Positions 8,722-18,141 of a DNA stretch of 64,000 bases are shown here, piece by piece (within the stretch, counting starts at the first letter, position 1; each line of letters opens with the position of its first letter). The notes beneath the pieces are model-generated. The model had not been told where the DNA came from and searched no databases. It was given only the letters and a program-made list of their open reading frames with translations. A program made the position numbers and the translations under genes. The stretch comes from Streptomyces cyaneus (GTDB lineage: Bacteria > Actinomycetota > Actinomycetes > Streptomycetales > Streptomycetaceae): the NCBI RefSeq assembly GCF_004028635.1, contig NZ_RQJW01000011.1, positions 186,001-250,000 of the forward strand. Direction: 5' to 3'.

Positions 8722-9699
8722 ATGTCCGACGACGCGCAGACGCCGGAGGCGCCGGAGGGATCCGAGGGATCGGAGGGGCCGGGGGGATCGGGGGGATCGG
8801 GGATGCTGAGGGGACCGGGGGGACCAGGGGACGCGGCGGTAGGCGGGTCGGGGACTTCGCTGGAGAAGGAGCGGAAGACCTCGTTGGACAAGTCGGGGGC
8901 GGCGGGCCAGGGTGGTGCGGTGCCCGGTGGGCCGGAAGGCCGACCCGAGTCGGATCCGTGGGCGCCTCCGGCCGCGGGTGCGCAGGCGTCTCCCTCCGCG
9001 CCGGGCGGTCCCGGGTACACCGTCGCCTCGAACGGGCCGCCGGTCTGGCCGGCTCCTTCCGTGCACGATCAGCAGACGGTCACGTCCGTGCCGCCCATGG
9101 GTGTGCCGTCCGAGCCGCGGGACGCGGTGCCGCCGGCGTCGCCGTGGATGAACCCGTCGGCCGGGCCGGGCCCGTTGACGCCAACGCACGGCTCGACAGG
9201 GAACCCCTTCGCGCCTCCCGGGCCCACGTCTTCCACGCCGGTCGGCACACCGGGCAATCCCTTCGCGCCACCGACCGCGCCCGGTCCCTACGCCGCTCAC
9301 GGTGAGCCCGTCCCGCCGCCGCCCATCGGTCCCGACGGGCCGGGGCAGGTTCCGTACGGCTATCCCGGGGGGCACGGGGGGCACGGGTACCCGCCGCCGC
9401 CGGTGCCGGGGCTCGGTGCCGGGGGCTACTACGGCTGGCCTGGTATGCAGGGCATGCCGAGCAACGGGATGGGTACGGCCGGGCTTGTGCTCGGGATCAT
9501 CTCCGCGGTGGTCTTCTGCCTGTGGCCGATAGCGATCATCCTGGGTGTGTTGGCTCTGATCTTCGGTTCGATCGGGCGGGGCAAGGCGCGGCGGGGCGAG
9601 GCGACGAATCCGGGGCAGGCCTTGGCCGGGGTCATTTGTGGGGCGGCGGGTGTGGTGCTCGGGCTGGTCATGCTGGCGCTTGTGATCGCCACGTCGTAG
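8722..9699 (+). CDS. DUF4190-type membrane protein with long Pro/Gly-rich N-terminus
   Basis: 325 residues. The first ~235 are low-complexity Gly/Pro/Ser sequence, including two imperfect GNPFAPP units. The last ~80 residues carry two hydrophobic segments separated by a GSIGRGKARRGEATNPGQALAG loop, the usual DUF4190 pattern. A GGAGGG ribosome site precedes the ATG. Function unknown; similar proteins are common in actinobacteria. A TAGCAT -10-like element lies at 8686-8691. Divergent from the deaminase gene. Confidence 0.78.
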   Translation: MSDDAQTPEAPEGSEGSEGPGGSGGSGMLRGPGGPGDAAVGGSGTSLEKERKTSLDKSGAAGQGGAVPGGPEGRPESDPWAPPAAGAQASPSAPGGPGYTVASNGPPVWPAPSVHDQQTVTSVPPMGVPSEPRDAVPPASPWMNPSAGPGPLTPTHGSTGNPFAPPGPTSSTPVGTPGNPFAPPTAPGPYAAHGEPVPPPPIGPDGPGQVPYGYPGGHGGHGYPPPPVPGLGAGGYYGWPGMQGMPSNGMGTAGLVLGIISAVVFCLWPIAIILGVLALIFGSIGRGKARRGEATNPGQALAGVICGAAGVVLGLVMLALVIATS

Positions 9700-9710
9700 G
9701 AACCGCCGGG

Positions 9711-9971
9711 TTTTCCTCGCCCCCGCCGCCCCTACCCTTCCCGTACCTGGGGGCCTGCGGCCCCCAGACCCCCGCTTCGGCCCTGAACGGGCCTCGTCCT
9801 CAAACGCCGGACGGGCTGGATGATGCTGGCCGGCGCTGAGAGGTGAAGCCCCAGAAACTCAGCCCCTCCGGCGTTTGAGGAGCGGGGGTCCAGGGGGCGG
9901 AGCCCCCTGGCGGGGTCGAAGGGGCGGAGCCCCTTCAAGGACGGGAAGGGGTAGGGGCGGCGGGGGCGAGA
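9711..9971. repeat. Dispersed palindromic repeat, family A copy 1
   Basis: About 260 bases with a strong nested inverted-repeat structure. The outer arms are CGCCCCCGCCGCCCCTACCC and its complement. An inner pair of CTCAAACGCCGG / CCGGCGTTTGAG lies around the centre, with further GGGGGCGGAGCCCCC-type hairpins. Near-identical elements occur at 27351-27550 and, inverted, at 55167-55358. It lies between two convergent genes (8722-9699 and 9979-10533), so it may end transcription from both sides. No coding potential. Confidence 0.85.
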
Positions 9972-9978
9972 AACACCC

Positions 9979-10533
9979 CTACCCCCGCAACCGCTCCCGC
10001 GCCTCCATCAACGCGAACCCCAACAGATTCGGCCCCCGCCACCGCCCCGGATCCCCCGCCCCCTCATCCCCCGCCGCGAGCCCGATCCCCCACACCCGGT
10101 CCACCGGACTGGCCTCCACCAGCACCCGATCCCCGGTACCCAGCAAGAACTCCCGCAGATCCTCATCCGCGCCGAACTTGTGGACCGACCCCTCGACGAC
10201 GATCCGGAACCGCTCCCGCTCCCATATCGCGTCGTCGAACCCCCGCACCAGCCGCCCGGCCTTCTTCGCCACCGACGGATGCCCGGCCCCGAGCACCCCC
10301 CGCTCCGCCTCCGCGTCCCCGAACAGCCGCGCCTTCTCGGCCATCATCCAGTGCTCGGCGGTCGCGTACTCCACCCCGTCCACGGTGAACGGCGACGGCC
10401 ACCACTGGCTCAGACAGCTCGCGCCCACCCGGCCGTCCGGCAACGGCCGGTGACCCCAGAAGTGCAGATACTTGACCCTCGCCCCCGCACGGACCTCCCT
10501 GATCAGGACATCCCAAGAATCGATCTTCGCCAT
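9979..10533 (-). CDS. NADAR-domain protein (DUF1768, YbiA-like)
   Basis: 184 residues. NADAR hallmarks are visible: a HFWGH segment near the N-terminus, LSQWWPSPFTVDG, YATAEHWMMAEKARLFGD, and a C-terminal VWGIGL plus NLLGFALMEAR. Family members cleave N-glycosidic bonds of riboflavin intermediates or remove ADP-ribose from guanine. The gene stands alone with no riboflavin gene nearby, so its substrate is open. The start is uncertain: ATGs at 10533 and 10545 are both possible. Confidence 0.85.
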   Translation of the reverse strand: MAKIDSWDVLIREVRAGARVKYLHFWGHRPLPDGRVGASCLSQWWPSPFTVDGVEYATAEHWMMAEKARLFGDAEAERGVLGAGHPSVAKKAGRLVRGFDDAIWERERFRIVVEGSVHKFGADEDLREFLLGTGDRVLVEASPVDRVWGIGLAAGDEGAGDPGRWRGPNLLGFALMEARERLRG

Positions 10534-10733
10534 GCCCCCGAGCATGGCACGCACCACCGACAATCCGTCCCGCGTTTTTCTGGCCAACTCGACACCTGGT
10601 CGACAGATTCCGTCGCGTAACCAAAAGGCAACAACGGAATCACTTGTTGGAGTCCTGCTGCTCTGTCAGGATCGGCACTCAAATCGAGCCTGAGCCACGC
10701 CGGCCCCACCACGGGGACACGGAGGAGAGCGAC

Positions 10734-12314
10734 ATGCAGAACCCGGGCACCGCCACCCCGGCCACCGCCACCCCGGCCACCGCAACCCCGGAAACCGCCA
10801 CCTCGGGACGCTTCCCGGCCCAGGACCGCTTCGCGGGGGGCGCGCAGTACATCGCGGGCCGGCCGGCGAAGGGGACCTCGGGTCGTACGCACGCCGTCGT
10901 CGACCCTGCCACCGGCGAGGAGGTGTACAGGTACGACCTGGCCGGTACCGATGACGTCGACGCCGCTGTCGCCGCCGCGCGCGCGGCCTTCCCCGGCTGG
11001 GCGGCGGCCACCCCGGGCGAGCGCTCCGACGCGCTGCACCGCTTCGCCGCCGTCCTCGCCGACCGCGCCGAGGATTTCGCCCGCGCCGAGTCCCTGCAGT
11101 GCGGGAAGCCGCTGAAGCTGACCCGTGAGTTCGATGTGCCGGGGACCATCGACAACACCGCGTTCTTCGCCGGCGCCGCCCGGCATCTCCAGGGGCAGTC
11201 CGCGGGGGAGTACTCCGGCGACCACACCTCCTACGTCCGCCGCGAACCCATCGGTGTCGTGGGCTCCATCGCCCCCTGGAACTACCCCCTGCAGATGGCC
11301 GCCTGGAAGATCCTCCCGGCGATCGCCGCGGGCAACACCATCGTGCTCAAGCCCGCCGAGCTCACCCCGCTCACCTCGCTCCTCTTCGCGCAGGCCGCCA
11401 CCGACGCCGGGATCCCGGACGGTGTCATCAACATCGTCACCGGGACCGGGAGGGAAGCCGGCGAGCATCTCGTCGGGCATCCCGACGTCGCCATGACCTC
11501 CTTCACCGGGTCCACCGCCGTGGGCAAGCGCGTCGCCGAGATCGCCACCGCGACCGTCAAGCGGATCCATCTGGAGCTCGGCGGCAAGGCGCCCTTCGTC
11601 GTCTTCGACGACGCCGACCTCGAAGCCGCCGTGCACGGCGCGGTCGCGGGCGCGCTCATCAACACCGGGCAGGACTGCACGGCGGCCACGCGCGCGTACG
11701 TGCAGCGATCGCTGTACGAGGAGTTCGTCGAGCGGACCGCCGCCCTCATGGAGAGTGTCCGGCTGGGTGATCCGTTCGCGCCGGGCACCGATCTCGGGCC
11801 GCTGATCTCCCACGTCCAGCGCGACCGGGTCGCGGGGTTCGTCGACCGTGCGCGTGCCTACGCGCGCGTGGTCACCGGCGGTGAGGCCCCACAGGGCGAT
11901 CTCAAGAACGGTGCGTACTATCGGCCCACCCTTGTCGCCGACGCCGCCCAGGACAGTGAGATCGTCCAGTCCGAGATCTTCGGGCCGGTTCTGGTCGTCG
12001 TACCGTTCGACGGCGACGACGACGGGATCCGGCTCGCCAACGACACCCCGTACGGGCTCGCCGCCTCCGCCTGGAGCCGTGACGTCTACCGGGCGAACCG
12101 GGCCACCCGCGAGATCAAGGCGGGGTGTGTCTGGGTCAACGACCACATCCCGATCATCAGCGAGATGCCGCACGGCGGCTACAAGGCGTCCGGCTTCGGC
12201 AAGGACATGTCCGCGTACTCGTTCGAGGAGTACACGCAGATCAAGCACGTCATGTTCGACAACACCGCGGTGGCCAGGAAGGACTGGCACCGCACCGTCT
12301 TCGGGGACCGATAG
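10734..12314 (+). CDS. Aldehyde dehydrogenase, probable gamma-aminobutyraldehyde dehydrogenase
   Basis: 526 residues of NAD(P)-dependent aldehyde dehydrogenase. Catalytic Cys315 lies in NTGQDCTAATR and the general-base Glu281 in LELGGKAP. The APWNYP cofactor motif is present. The N-terminus carries a low-complexity ATPATAT repeat of ~20 residues not typical of the family. GGAGGAG precedes the ATG. It is the first gene of a polyamine operon with PotDABC and a PuuB-like oxidase. The likely role is oxidation of gamma-aminobutyraldehyde (or its glutamyl form) from putrescine to GABA. Specificity rests on context. Confidence 0.88.
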   Translation: MQNPGTATPATATPATATPETATSGRFPAQDRFAGGAQYIAGRPAKGTSGRTHAVVDPATGEEVYRYDLAGTDDVDAAVAAARAAFPGWAAATPGERSDALHRFAAVLADRAEDFARAESLQCGKPLKLTREFDVPGTIDNTAFFAGAARHLQGQSAGEYSGDHTSYVRREPIGVVGSIAPWNYPLQMAAWKILPAIAAGNTIVLKPAELTPLTSLLFAQAATDAGIPDGVINIVTGTGREAGEHLVGHPDVAMTSFTGSTAVGKRVAEIATATVKRIHLELGGKAPFVVFDDADLEAAVHGAVAGALINTGQDCTAATRAYVQRSLYEEFVERTAALMESVRLGDPFAPGTDLGPLISHVQRDRVAGFVDRARAYARVVTGGEAPQGDLKNGAYYRPTLVADAAQDSEIVQSEIFGPVLVVVPFDGDDDGIRLANDTPYGLAASAWSRDVYRANRATREIKAGCVWVNDHIPIISEMPHGGYKASGFGKDMSAYSFEEYTQIKHVMFDNTAVARKDWHRTVFGDR

Positions 12315-12409
12315 TCAGACCGGACCAGATCAGGCGGGAGCAGCCGGGTGCCCGACCAGCGACCGGCCTCCCCAACCTTTCCGATCTCTCCCGAAAGGGC
12401 ACCACGCGC

Positions 12410-13657
12410 ATGGAGCAGTACGAGCCCGACCGCCTGTCCCCGGCCCAAGTGGCCGCCATGCGGCGCAGCCTGCGCAACGGCCGGGCCGCCATGACCCGCC
12501 GTTCCCTGCTGCGCGCTTCCACGGGCGGCGCGCTCGCGCTGGGCGGACTGGGCACGCTCAGCGCCTGCGGGATCCCCGCGGCCGGCAAGACCCAGGGCGG
12601 CACGTCCGCCGAGGACCACTCGGCCGAGGAGAAGGTCGTCAACTTCTCCAACTGGACCGAGTACATGGACGTCGACGACAGCGGCAAGCACCATCCGACG
12701 CTGGAGCAGTTCACCGAGCGGACCGGCATCAAGGTCAAGTACACCGAGGACATCAACGACAACAACGAGTTCTTCGGGAAGATCAAGCCGCAGCTGGCCG
12801 CCGGGCAGGACACCGGCCGCGACATCATCGTCCTCACCGACTGGCTGGCCGGCCGACTCATCCGCCTCGGCTGGGTCCAGAAACTGGATCCGTCCAACCT
12901 TCCGCACGCCTTCGCCAACCTGTCGCAGCAGTTCCGCAGCCCCGACTGGGACCCGGGACGGGCGTACTCCTACCCCTGGCAGGGCATCTCCACAGTCATC
13001 GCCTACAACAAGAAGGCGCTCGACGGCGTCGAGGTGAAGACGGTCTCCGACCTGCTCGACAACCCCAAGCTCAAGGGCCGCGTCGGCTTCCTCACCGAGA
13101 TGCGCGACACCATCGGGATGACCCTGCTCGACATGGGCAAGGACCCCGCCAAGTTCACCGACGACGACTACGACGCGGCGATCGCGCGCCTGCAGAAGGC
13201 CGTCGACAAGAAGCAGATCCGCCGGTTCACCGGCAACGACTACACCTCCGACCTCACCAGCGGCGACTTCGCGGCCTGCCTCGCCTGGGCCGGTGACGTC
13301 GTACAGCTCAAGGCCGACAGCCCGGACATCGACTTCCTGATCCCGGACAGCGGCTACATGACGTCCAGCGACAACCTGCTGATCCCCAACAAGGCCCGTC
13401 ACAAGACGAACGCCGAGCGGCTCATCGACTACTACTTCGAGCCGAAGGCCGCCGCCGAGCTCGCCGCCTACATCAACTACGTCTGTCCCGTGGACGGCGT
13501 GAAGGAAGAGCTTGCGAAGATCGACGAGGACGCGGCGAACAACCCGCTGATCCTCCCCGACAAGGCCATGCAGGCCGCCTCCCATGCCTTCCGCTCACTG
13601 AGCTCGAAGGAAGAGACGGCCTACGAAGAGAAGTTCGCGAAGCTCACAGGGGCGTGA
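12410..13657 (+). CDS. potD: Spermidine/putrescine ABC transporter substrate-binding protein
   Basis: 415 residues. A twin-arginine motif (MTRRSLLR, residues 28-34) and a lipobox (LSAC, Cys53) mark it as a Tat-exported lipoprotein. The mature part is a PotD/PotF-type extracellular solute-binding domain. It lies 95 bases after the dehydrogenase and shares its last four bases region with the start of potA, so translation may be coupled. Its C-terminal half is highly similar to the partial gene at the window start. Confidence 0.9.
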   Translation: MEQYEPDRLSPAQVAAMRRSLRNGRAAMTRRSLLRASTGGALALGGLGTLSACGIPAAGKTQGGTSAEDHSAEEKVVNFSNWTEYMDVDDSGKHHPTLEQFTERTGIKVKYTEDINDNNEFFGKIKPQLAAGQDTGRDIIVLTDWLAGRLIRLGWVQKLDPSNLPHAFANLSQQFRSPDWDPGRAYSYPWQGISTVIAYNKKALDGVEVKTVSDLLDNPKLKGRVGFLTEMRDTIGMTLLDMGKDPAKFTDDDYDAAIARLQKAVDKKQIRRFTGNDYTSDLTSGDFAACLAWAGDVVQLKADSPDIDFLIPDSGYMTSSDNLLIPNKARHKTNAERLIDYYFEPKAAAELAAYINYVCPVDGVKEELAKIDEDAANNPLILPDKAMQAASHAFRSLSSKEETAYEEKFAKLTGA

Positions 13658-13662
13658 CCACC

Positions 13663-14826
13663 ATGACGAACGACACCAGCGGCGACGTCCGCCTCTCCGG
13701 CATCAGCAAGACCTACGGCTCCTTCACCGCCGTACACCCGCTCGACCTGACCGTGCCGCAGGGTTCCTTCTTCGCCCTGCTCGGCGCCTCCGGCTGCGGC
13801 AAGACCACCACCCTGCGCATGATCGCCGGCCTGGAGGAACCTTCCTCCGGCACCGTCCACCTCGGCGAGCAGGACGTGACGGCCCTCCCGCCGTACAAGC
13901 GGCCGGTGAACACGGTCTTCCAGTCGTACGCCCTCTTCCCGCACCTCGACATATTCGAGAACGTCGCCTTCGGCCTGCGCCGACGCGGCATCAAGTCGGT
14001 GAAGAAGCAGGTCGAGGACATGCTCGACCTCGTCCAGCTCGGCGAGCAGGCCCGCAAGAAGCCGCACCAGCTCTCCGGTGGCCAGCAGCAGCGGGTCGCC
14101 GTGGCCCGTGCGCTGATCAACCACCCCAAGGTGCTCCTGCTCGACGAGCCCCTCGGCGCCCTCGACCTCAAGCTGCGCCGCCAGATGCAGCTGGAGCTCA
14201 AGCGCATCCAGACCGAGGTCGGCATCACCTTCGTCCATGTCACGCACGACCAGGAGGAGGCCATGACGATGGCCGACACGGTCGCCGTGATGAACGCGGG
14301 CCGCGTCGAGCAGCTCGGCTCGCCGACCGACCTGTACGAGAACCCGCGCACCACCTTCGTCGCCAACTTCCTCGGCACCTCCAACTTCATCGAGGCCGAG
14401 GTCGACTCCAAGAGCGGCGACGACATCGTGCTGAAGGCGGGCGGCGGCAAGCTCGTCCTCCCCGAGGCGCGGTGCAGCGCGCCCACGGCGACCGGCGGCA
14501 AGGTGCTGGTCGGCGTCCGCCCGGAGAAGATCTCCCTCACCCCCGCCGACGATGCCGGTGATATCCCCGAGGGCCGTAACCGCATCACCGGCAAGATCGC
14601 CGACTCCTCCTTCATCGGCGTCTCCACGCAGTACGTCGTCGACAGCCCGGTCTGCTCCGAGTTCGAGGTCTACGCCCAGAACATCGACCGTGACGCCCGG
14701 CTCGTGCCCGGCGCCGAGGTCGTCCTGCACTGGAACCCGGCGCACACCTTCGGCCTGGATGCCGCACAGTCCCTGCTTGCTGGGACAACGGGCTCCGCGG
14801 GCATCCAGGAAGAGGCGGCGGTCTGA
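13663..14826 (+). CDS. potA: Spermidine/putrescine ABC transporter ATP-binding protein
   Basis: 387 residues. Walker A GASGCGKTT is near residues 41-49. The LSGGQQQRVAVARAL signature and LLLDEPLGALD Walker B follow, then the HVTHDQEEAMT switch and a C-terminal TOBE domain typical of PotA/MalK-type importers. AGGGG lies 10 bases before ATG 13663; a GTG at 13654 overlaps the potD stop and is the alternative start. It energises the PotB/PotC permeases. Confidence 0.93.
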   Translation: MTNDTSGDVRLSGISKTYGSFTAVHPLDLTVPQGSFFALLGASGCGKTTTLRMIAGLEEPSSGTVHLGEQDVTALPPYKRPVNTVFQSYALFPHLDIFENVAFGLRRRGIKSVKKQVEDMLDLVQLGEQARKKPHQLSGGQQQRVAVARALINHPKVLLLDEPLGALDLKLRRQMQLELKRIQTEVGITFVHVTHDQEEAMTMADTVAVMNAGRVEQLGSPTDLYENPRTTFVANFLGTSNFIEAEVDSKSGDDIVLKAGGGKLVLPEARCSAPTATGGKVLVGVRPEKISLTPADDAGDIPEGRNRITGKIADSSFIGVSTQYVVDSPVCSEFEVYAQNIDRDARLVPGAEVVLHWNPAHTFGLDAAQSLLAGTTGSAGIQEEAAV

Positions 14827-15755
14827 TGGCGACACTGACCGAGGCGCCACCGCCTCTGACCCCGACGGCTCCCGAGAAGAAGCCCCCGCGCAAGCGCGGC
14901 CGTCTCGTCCCGTACTGGCTCCTGCTCCCCGGCATCCTGTGGCTGCTGGTCTTCTTCGCGCTGCCGATGATCTACCAGGCCTCCACGTCCGTGCAGACGG
15001 GCTCCCTGGAGGAGGGCTACAAGGTCACCTGGCACTTCGCCACCTACTGGGACGCGCTGTCCGAGTACTACCCGCAGTTCCTGCGCTCGGTGCTCTACGC
15101 CGGCTCGGCGACGATCCTGTGCCTGATCCTCGGCTACCCGCTCGCGTACCTCATCGCCTTCCGCGCGGGCCGCTGGAAGAACCTGATCATGATCCTGGTG
15201 ATCGCGCCGTTCTTCACCAGCTTCCTGATCCGCACCCTCGCCTGGAAGACGATCCTCGCGGACGGCGGCCCGGTCGTCGGCGCCCTCAACACCCTGCACG
15301 TCCTGGACGTCACCAGCTGGCTCGGCATGACCTCCGGCGACCGCGTGCTGGCCACACCGCTCGCGGTGGTGTGCGGTCTGACGTACAACTTCCTGCCGTT
15401 CATGGTGCTGCCGCTCTACACCTCGCTGGAGCGCATCGACGGCCGGCTGCACGAGGCGGCCGGTGATCTGTACGCCAAGCCGATCACCACCTTCCGCAAG
15501 GTCACCTTCCCGCTGTCGATGCCGGGCGTCGTCTCCGGCACGCTGCTGACCTTCATCCCGGCCGCCGGCGACTACGTCAACGCCGATCTGCTCGGCTCCA
15601 CCGACACCCGCATGGTCGGCAATGTCATCCAGACGCAGTTCCTGCGCATTCTGGACTATCCGACGGCCGCGGCCCTCTCCTTCATCCTCATGGCCGCCAT
15701 CCTCGTCATGGTGACCGTCTACATCCGTAGGTCCGGCACGGAGGATCTGGTTTAA
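14826..15755 (+). CDS. potB: Spermidine/putrescine ABC transporter permease
   Basis: 309 residues with about six membrane segments. The cytoplasmic EAA loop (LHEAAGDLYAKPITTFRKVTFPLSMPG) contacts PotA. The N-terminal ~35 residues are polar and proline-rich. The ATG overlaps the potA stop by one base. First permease half of the polyamine importer. Confidence 0.92.
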   Translation: MATLTEAPPPLTPTAPEKKPPRKRGRLVPYWLLLPGILWLLVFFALPMIYQASTSVQTGSLEEGYKVTWHFATYWDALSEYYPQFLRSVLYAGSATILCLILGYPLAYLIAFRAGRWKNLIMILVIAPFFTSFLIRTLAWKTILADGGPVVGALNTLHVLDVTSWLGMTSGDRVLATPLAVVCGLTYNFLPFMVLPLYTSLERIDGRLHEAAGDLYAKPITTFRKVTFPLSMPGVVSGTLLTFIPAAGDYVNADLLGSTDTRMVGNVIQTQFLRILDYPTAAALSFILMAAILVMVTVYIRRSGTEDLV

Positions 15756-16556
15756 ATGACCTTCGTCAACTGGCTCAAGCGCAATCTCGTCGTCATCGCG
15801 GGACTGCTGACGCTCGCTTATCTCCTTCTGCCGAATGTCGTCGTCACGGTCTTCTCCTTCAACAAACCGAAGGGGCGCTTCAACTACGAATGGCAGGAGT
15901 TCTCCACGGCCGCCTGGCAGGACCCGTGCGGCGTCTCCGACCTGTGCGGCTCGCTGTCGGTCAGCCTCCAGATCGCGTTCTGGGCGACGCTGGGCGCCAC
16001 GCTCCTCGGCACGATGATCGCCTTCGCGCTGGTCCGCTACCGCTTCCGCGCGCGGGGCGCCGTGAACTCGCTGATCTTCCTGCCGATGGCGATGCCCGAG
16101 GTCGTCATGGCGGCCTCGCTGCTCACCCTGTTCCTCAACATGGGCGCCCAGCTGGGCTTCTGGACGATCCTCATCGCCCACATCATGTTCTGCCTGAGCT
16201 TCGTCGTGACGGCGGTCAAGGCACGTGTGATGTCGATGGACCCGCGGCTGGAGCAGGCCGCGCAGGACCTTTACGCCGGACCGTTCCAGACGTTCGTCCG
16301 GGTCACCCTGCCGATCGCCGCCCCCGGAATCGCGGCGGGCGCGATGCTCGCCTTCGCGCTCTCCTTCGACGATTTCATCATCACCAATTTCAACGCGGGC
16401 TCCACCGTCACCTTCCCGATGTTCGTCTGGGGCTCGGCCCAGCGCGGAACGCCCGTTCAGATCAATGTCATCGGTACGGCCATGTTCGTCGTCGCCGTAC
16501 TGTTCGTCCTGGCCTCCATGGCCATCAGTAACCGCCGTAACAAGCAAAAGGCATAA
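15756..16556 (+). CDS. potC: Spermidine/putrescine ABC transporter permease
   Basis: 266 residues with about six membrane segments and an EAA loop (LEQAAQDLYAGPFQTFVRVTLPIAAPG). The LSFDDFIITNF segment is typical of PotC. The ATG directly follows the potB TAA with no gap. Second permease half of the polyamine importer. Confidence 0.92.
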   Translation: MTFVNWLKRNLVVIAGLLTLAYLLLPNVVVTVFSFNKPKGRFNYEWQEFSTAAWQDPCGVSDLCGSLSVSLQIAFWATLGATLLGTMIAFALVRYRFRARGAVNSLIFLPMAMPEVVMAASLLTLFLNMGAQLGFWTILIAHIMFCLSFVVTAVKARVMSMDPRLEQAAQDLYAGPFQTFVRVTLPIAAPGIAAGAMLAFALSFDDFIITNFNAGSTVTFPMFVWGSAQRGTPVQINVIGTAMFVVAVLFVLASMAISNRRNKQKA

Positions 16557-16578
16557 GCCCCTGTAGGGAGTTGAAATC

Positions 16579-18006
16579 ATGGCCCCAAGCGCCATGAGTT
16601 CTGGCAATCACTGGACAAAGGCACTCTCTGAAGCCCAGCCGGTCCCGTACTGGCTGGAAGACCCCGGCAAGCCCCACCCCGAGCCCGCCCTCACCACGGC
16701 CGAGACCTGCGACCTGCTGGTCGTCGGCGGCGGCTACAGCGGACTGTGGACCGCGCTCATCGCCAAGGAGCGCGACCCGCAGCGGGATGTGGTCCTGCTC
16801 GAAGGCCGCGAGGTGGGCTGGGCCGCCTCGGGTCGTAACGGCGGCTTCTGCGCCGCCTCCCTCACCCACGGTCTGCCCAACGGACTTGCCCGCTGGCCCG
16901 ACGAGATCCACAGACTCCAGGAGCTGGGCGCCCGCAACCTCGACGAGATCGAGAAGGCGGTCGCCCGCTACTCCCTCGACTGCGACTTCGAGCGCACGGG
17001 CGAGATCGACGTCGCCACCGAGACCTACCAGGCGTGGGAGCTGCGCGACTGGTACGAGGAGCTGCGGGACAAGGGCCTGGCCGAGGGCATCGAGTTCCTG
17101 GACACCGAGGAGGTACGGGCCCAAGTCGACTCACCGACCTTCCAGGCGGGCCTCTACGACCGCCGGGGCGTGGCCATGGTCAACCCGGCCAAGCTGGCGT
17201 GGGGACTGAAGCGGGCGTGCCTGGACCTCGGCGTCCGCATCCACGAGCACACCCCTGCCCTCACCCTGAAGCCGTACGGCGCCGGCATGGCCGTACGCAC
17301 CCCCTACGGCCAGGTCCGCGCCCGCCAGGTCGCCCTCGGTACGAACATCTTCCCGAGCCTGGTCAAGCGCGTGCGCGCCTACACCGTCCCGGTCTACGAC
17401 TACGCCCTGATGACCGAGCCGCTGAGCGCGGAGCAACTGGCGTCGATCGGCTGGAAGAACAGACAGGGCCTCGGCGATTCGGCGAACCAGTTCCACTACT
17501 TCCGCCTCTCCGCCGACAACCGCATCCTCTGGGGCGGCTACGACGCCATCTATCCGTACGGCGGCCGGGTCCGCGCCGAGTACGACGACCGCCCGGAGAC
17601 GTACGCCAAGCTGGCCGGGCACTTCTTCACCTGTTTCCCGCAGCTGGAGGGCATCCGCTTCACACATGCGTGGGGCGGCGCGATCGACACCTGCTCGCGC
17701 TTCTCGGCCTTCTTCGGGACGGCCCATCAGGGCAAGGTGGCGTACGCGGCGGGCTTCACGGGCCTCGGCGTCGGCGCGACCAGGTTCGGCGCGGACGTGA
17801 TGCTGGACCTGCTGGCGGGGGAGCCCACGGAGCGGACGCAGCTCGAAATGGTCCGCAAGAAGCCCCTGCCGTTCCCGCCGGAGCCCTTCGCCTGGACCGG
17901 TATCGCGCTCACCAAGTGGTCGCTGGCCCGGGCCGACGCACACGGTGGGCGGCGCAACCTGTGGCTGAAGGCGATGGACCGACTCGGCCTCGGCTTCGAC
18001 AGCTGA
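16579..18006 (+). CDS. FAD-dependent oxidoreductase, gamma-glutamylputrescine oxidase-like (PuuB)
   Basis: 475 residues of the DAO family (PF01266). The FAD-binding LLVVGGGYSGLWTAL motif is at about 46-60, with GREVGWAASGRNGGF after it. It closes the polyamine operon, 22 bases after potC with a GGGAG ribosome site. The expected reaction is oxidation of gamma-glutamylputrescine or putrescine to the aldehyde used by the dehydrogenase at 10734. No glutamate-putrescine ligase (PuuA) lies in the window, so either it is elsewhere or the free amine is the substrate. Confidence 0.88.
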   Translation: MAPSAMSSGNHWTKALSEAQPVPYWLEDPGKPHPEPALTTAETCDLLVVGGGYSGLWTALIAKERDPQRDVVLLEGREVGWAASGRNGGFCAASLTHGLPNGLARWPDEIHRLQELGARNLDEIEKAVARYSLDCDFERTGEIDVATETYQAWELRDWYEELRDKGLAEGIEFLDTEEVRAQVDSPTFQAGLYDRRGVAMVNPAKLAWGLKRACLDLGVRIHEHTPALTLKPYGAGMAVRTPYGQVRARQVALGTNIFPSLVKRVRAYTVPVYDYALMTEPLSAEQLASIGWKNRQGLGDSANQFHYFRLSADNRILWGGYDAIYPYGGRVRAEYDDRPETYAKLAGHFFTCFPQLEGIRFTHAWGGAIDTCSRFSAFFGTAHQGKVAYAAGFTGLGVGATRFGADVMLDLLAGEPTERTQLEMVRKKPLPFPPEPFAWTGIALTKWSLARADAHGGRRNLWLKAMDRLGLGFDS

Positions 18007-18029
18007 AGGTGACGCGCGAGTCGGACAAT

Positions 18030-18043
18030 GTGACTCAGGTCAC
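18030..18043. promoter_or_regulatory. Palindrome GTGAC-TCAG-GTCAC upstream of the 18142 gene
   Basis: A 5-base inverted repeat with a 4-base spacer, lying 23 bases past the oxidoreductase stop. A related GTGACCT half-site recurs at 18081 and, inverted, at 18131, so it may belong to one regulatory region. The protein that binds is unknown. Confidence 0.35.
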
Positions 18044-18080
18044 TATGAATTGGTGGCGGGAACCCGCGTAATGCCTGGCA

Positions 18081-18137
18081 GTGACCTCCCTCTCCCTCAT
18101 GACGCGATCAGCGTCCACGAAAGAACAGGGAGGTCAC
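18081..18137 (+). promoter_or_regulatory. Inverted repeat that would pair with the ribosome-binding site of 18142
   Basis: GTGACCTCCCT at 18081-18091 is the exact reverse complement of AGGGAGGTCAC at 18127-18137. The second arm contains the GGGAGG ribosome site of the gene at 18142. In RNA the 11-bp stem would hide that site. This is visible in sequence; regulation is inferred. Confidence 0.5.
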
Positions 18138-18141
18138 CGTC

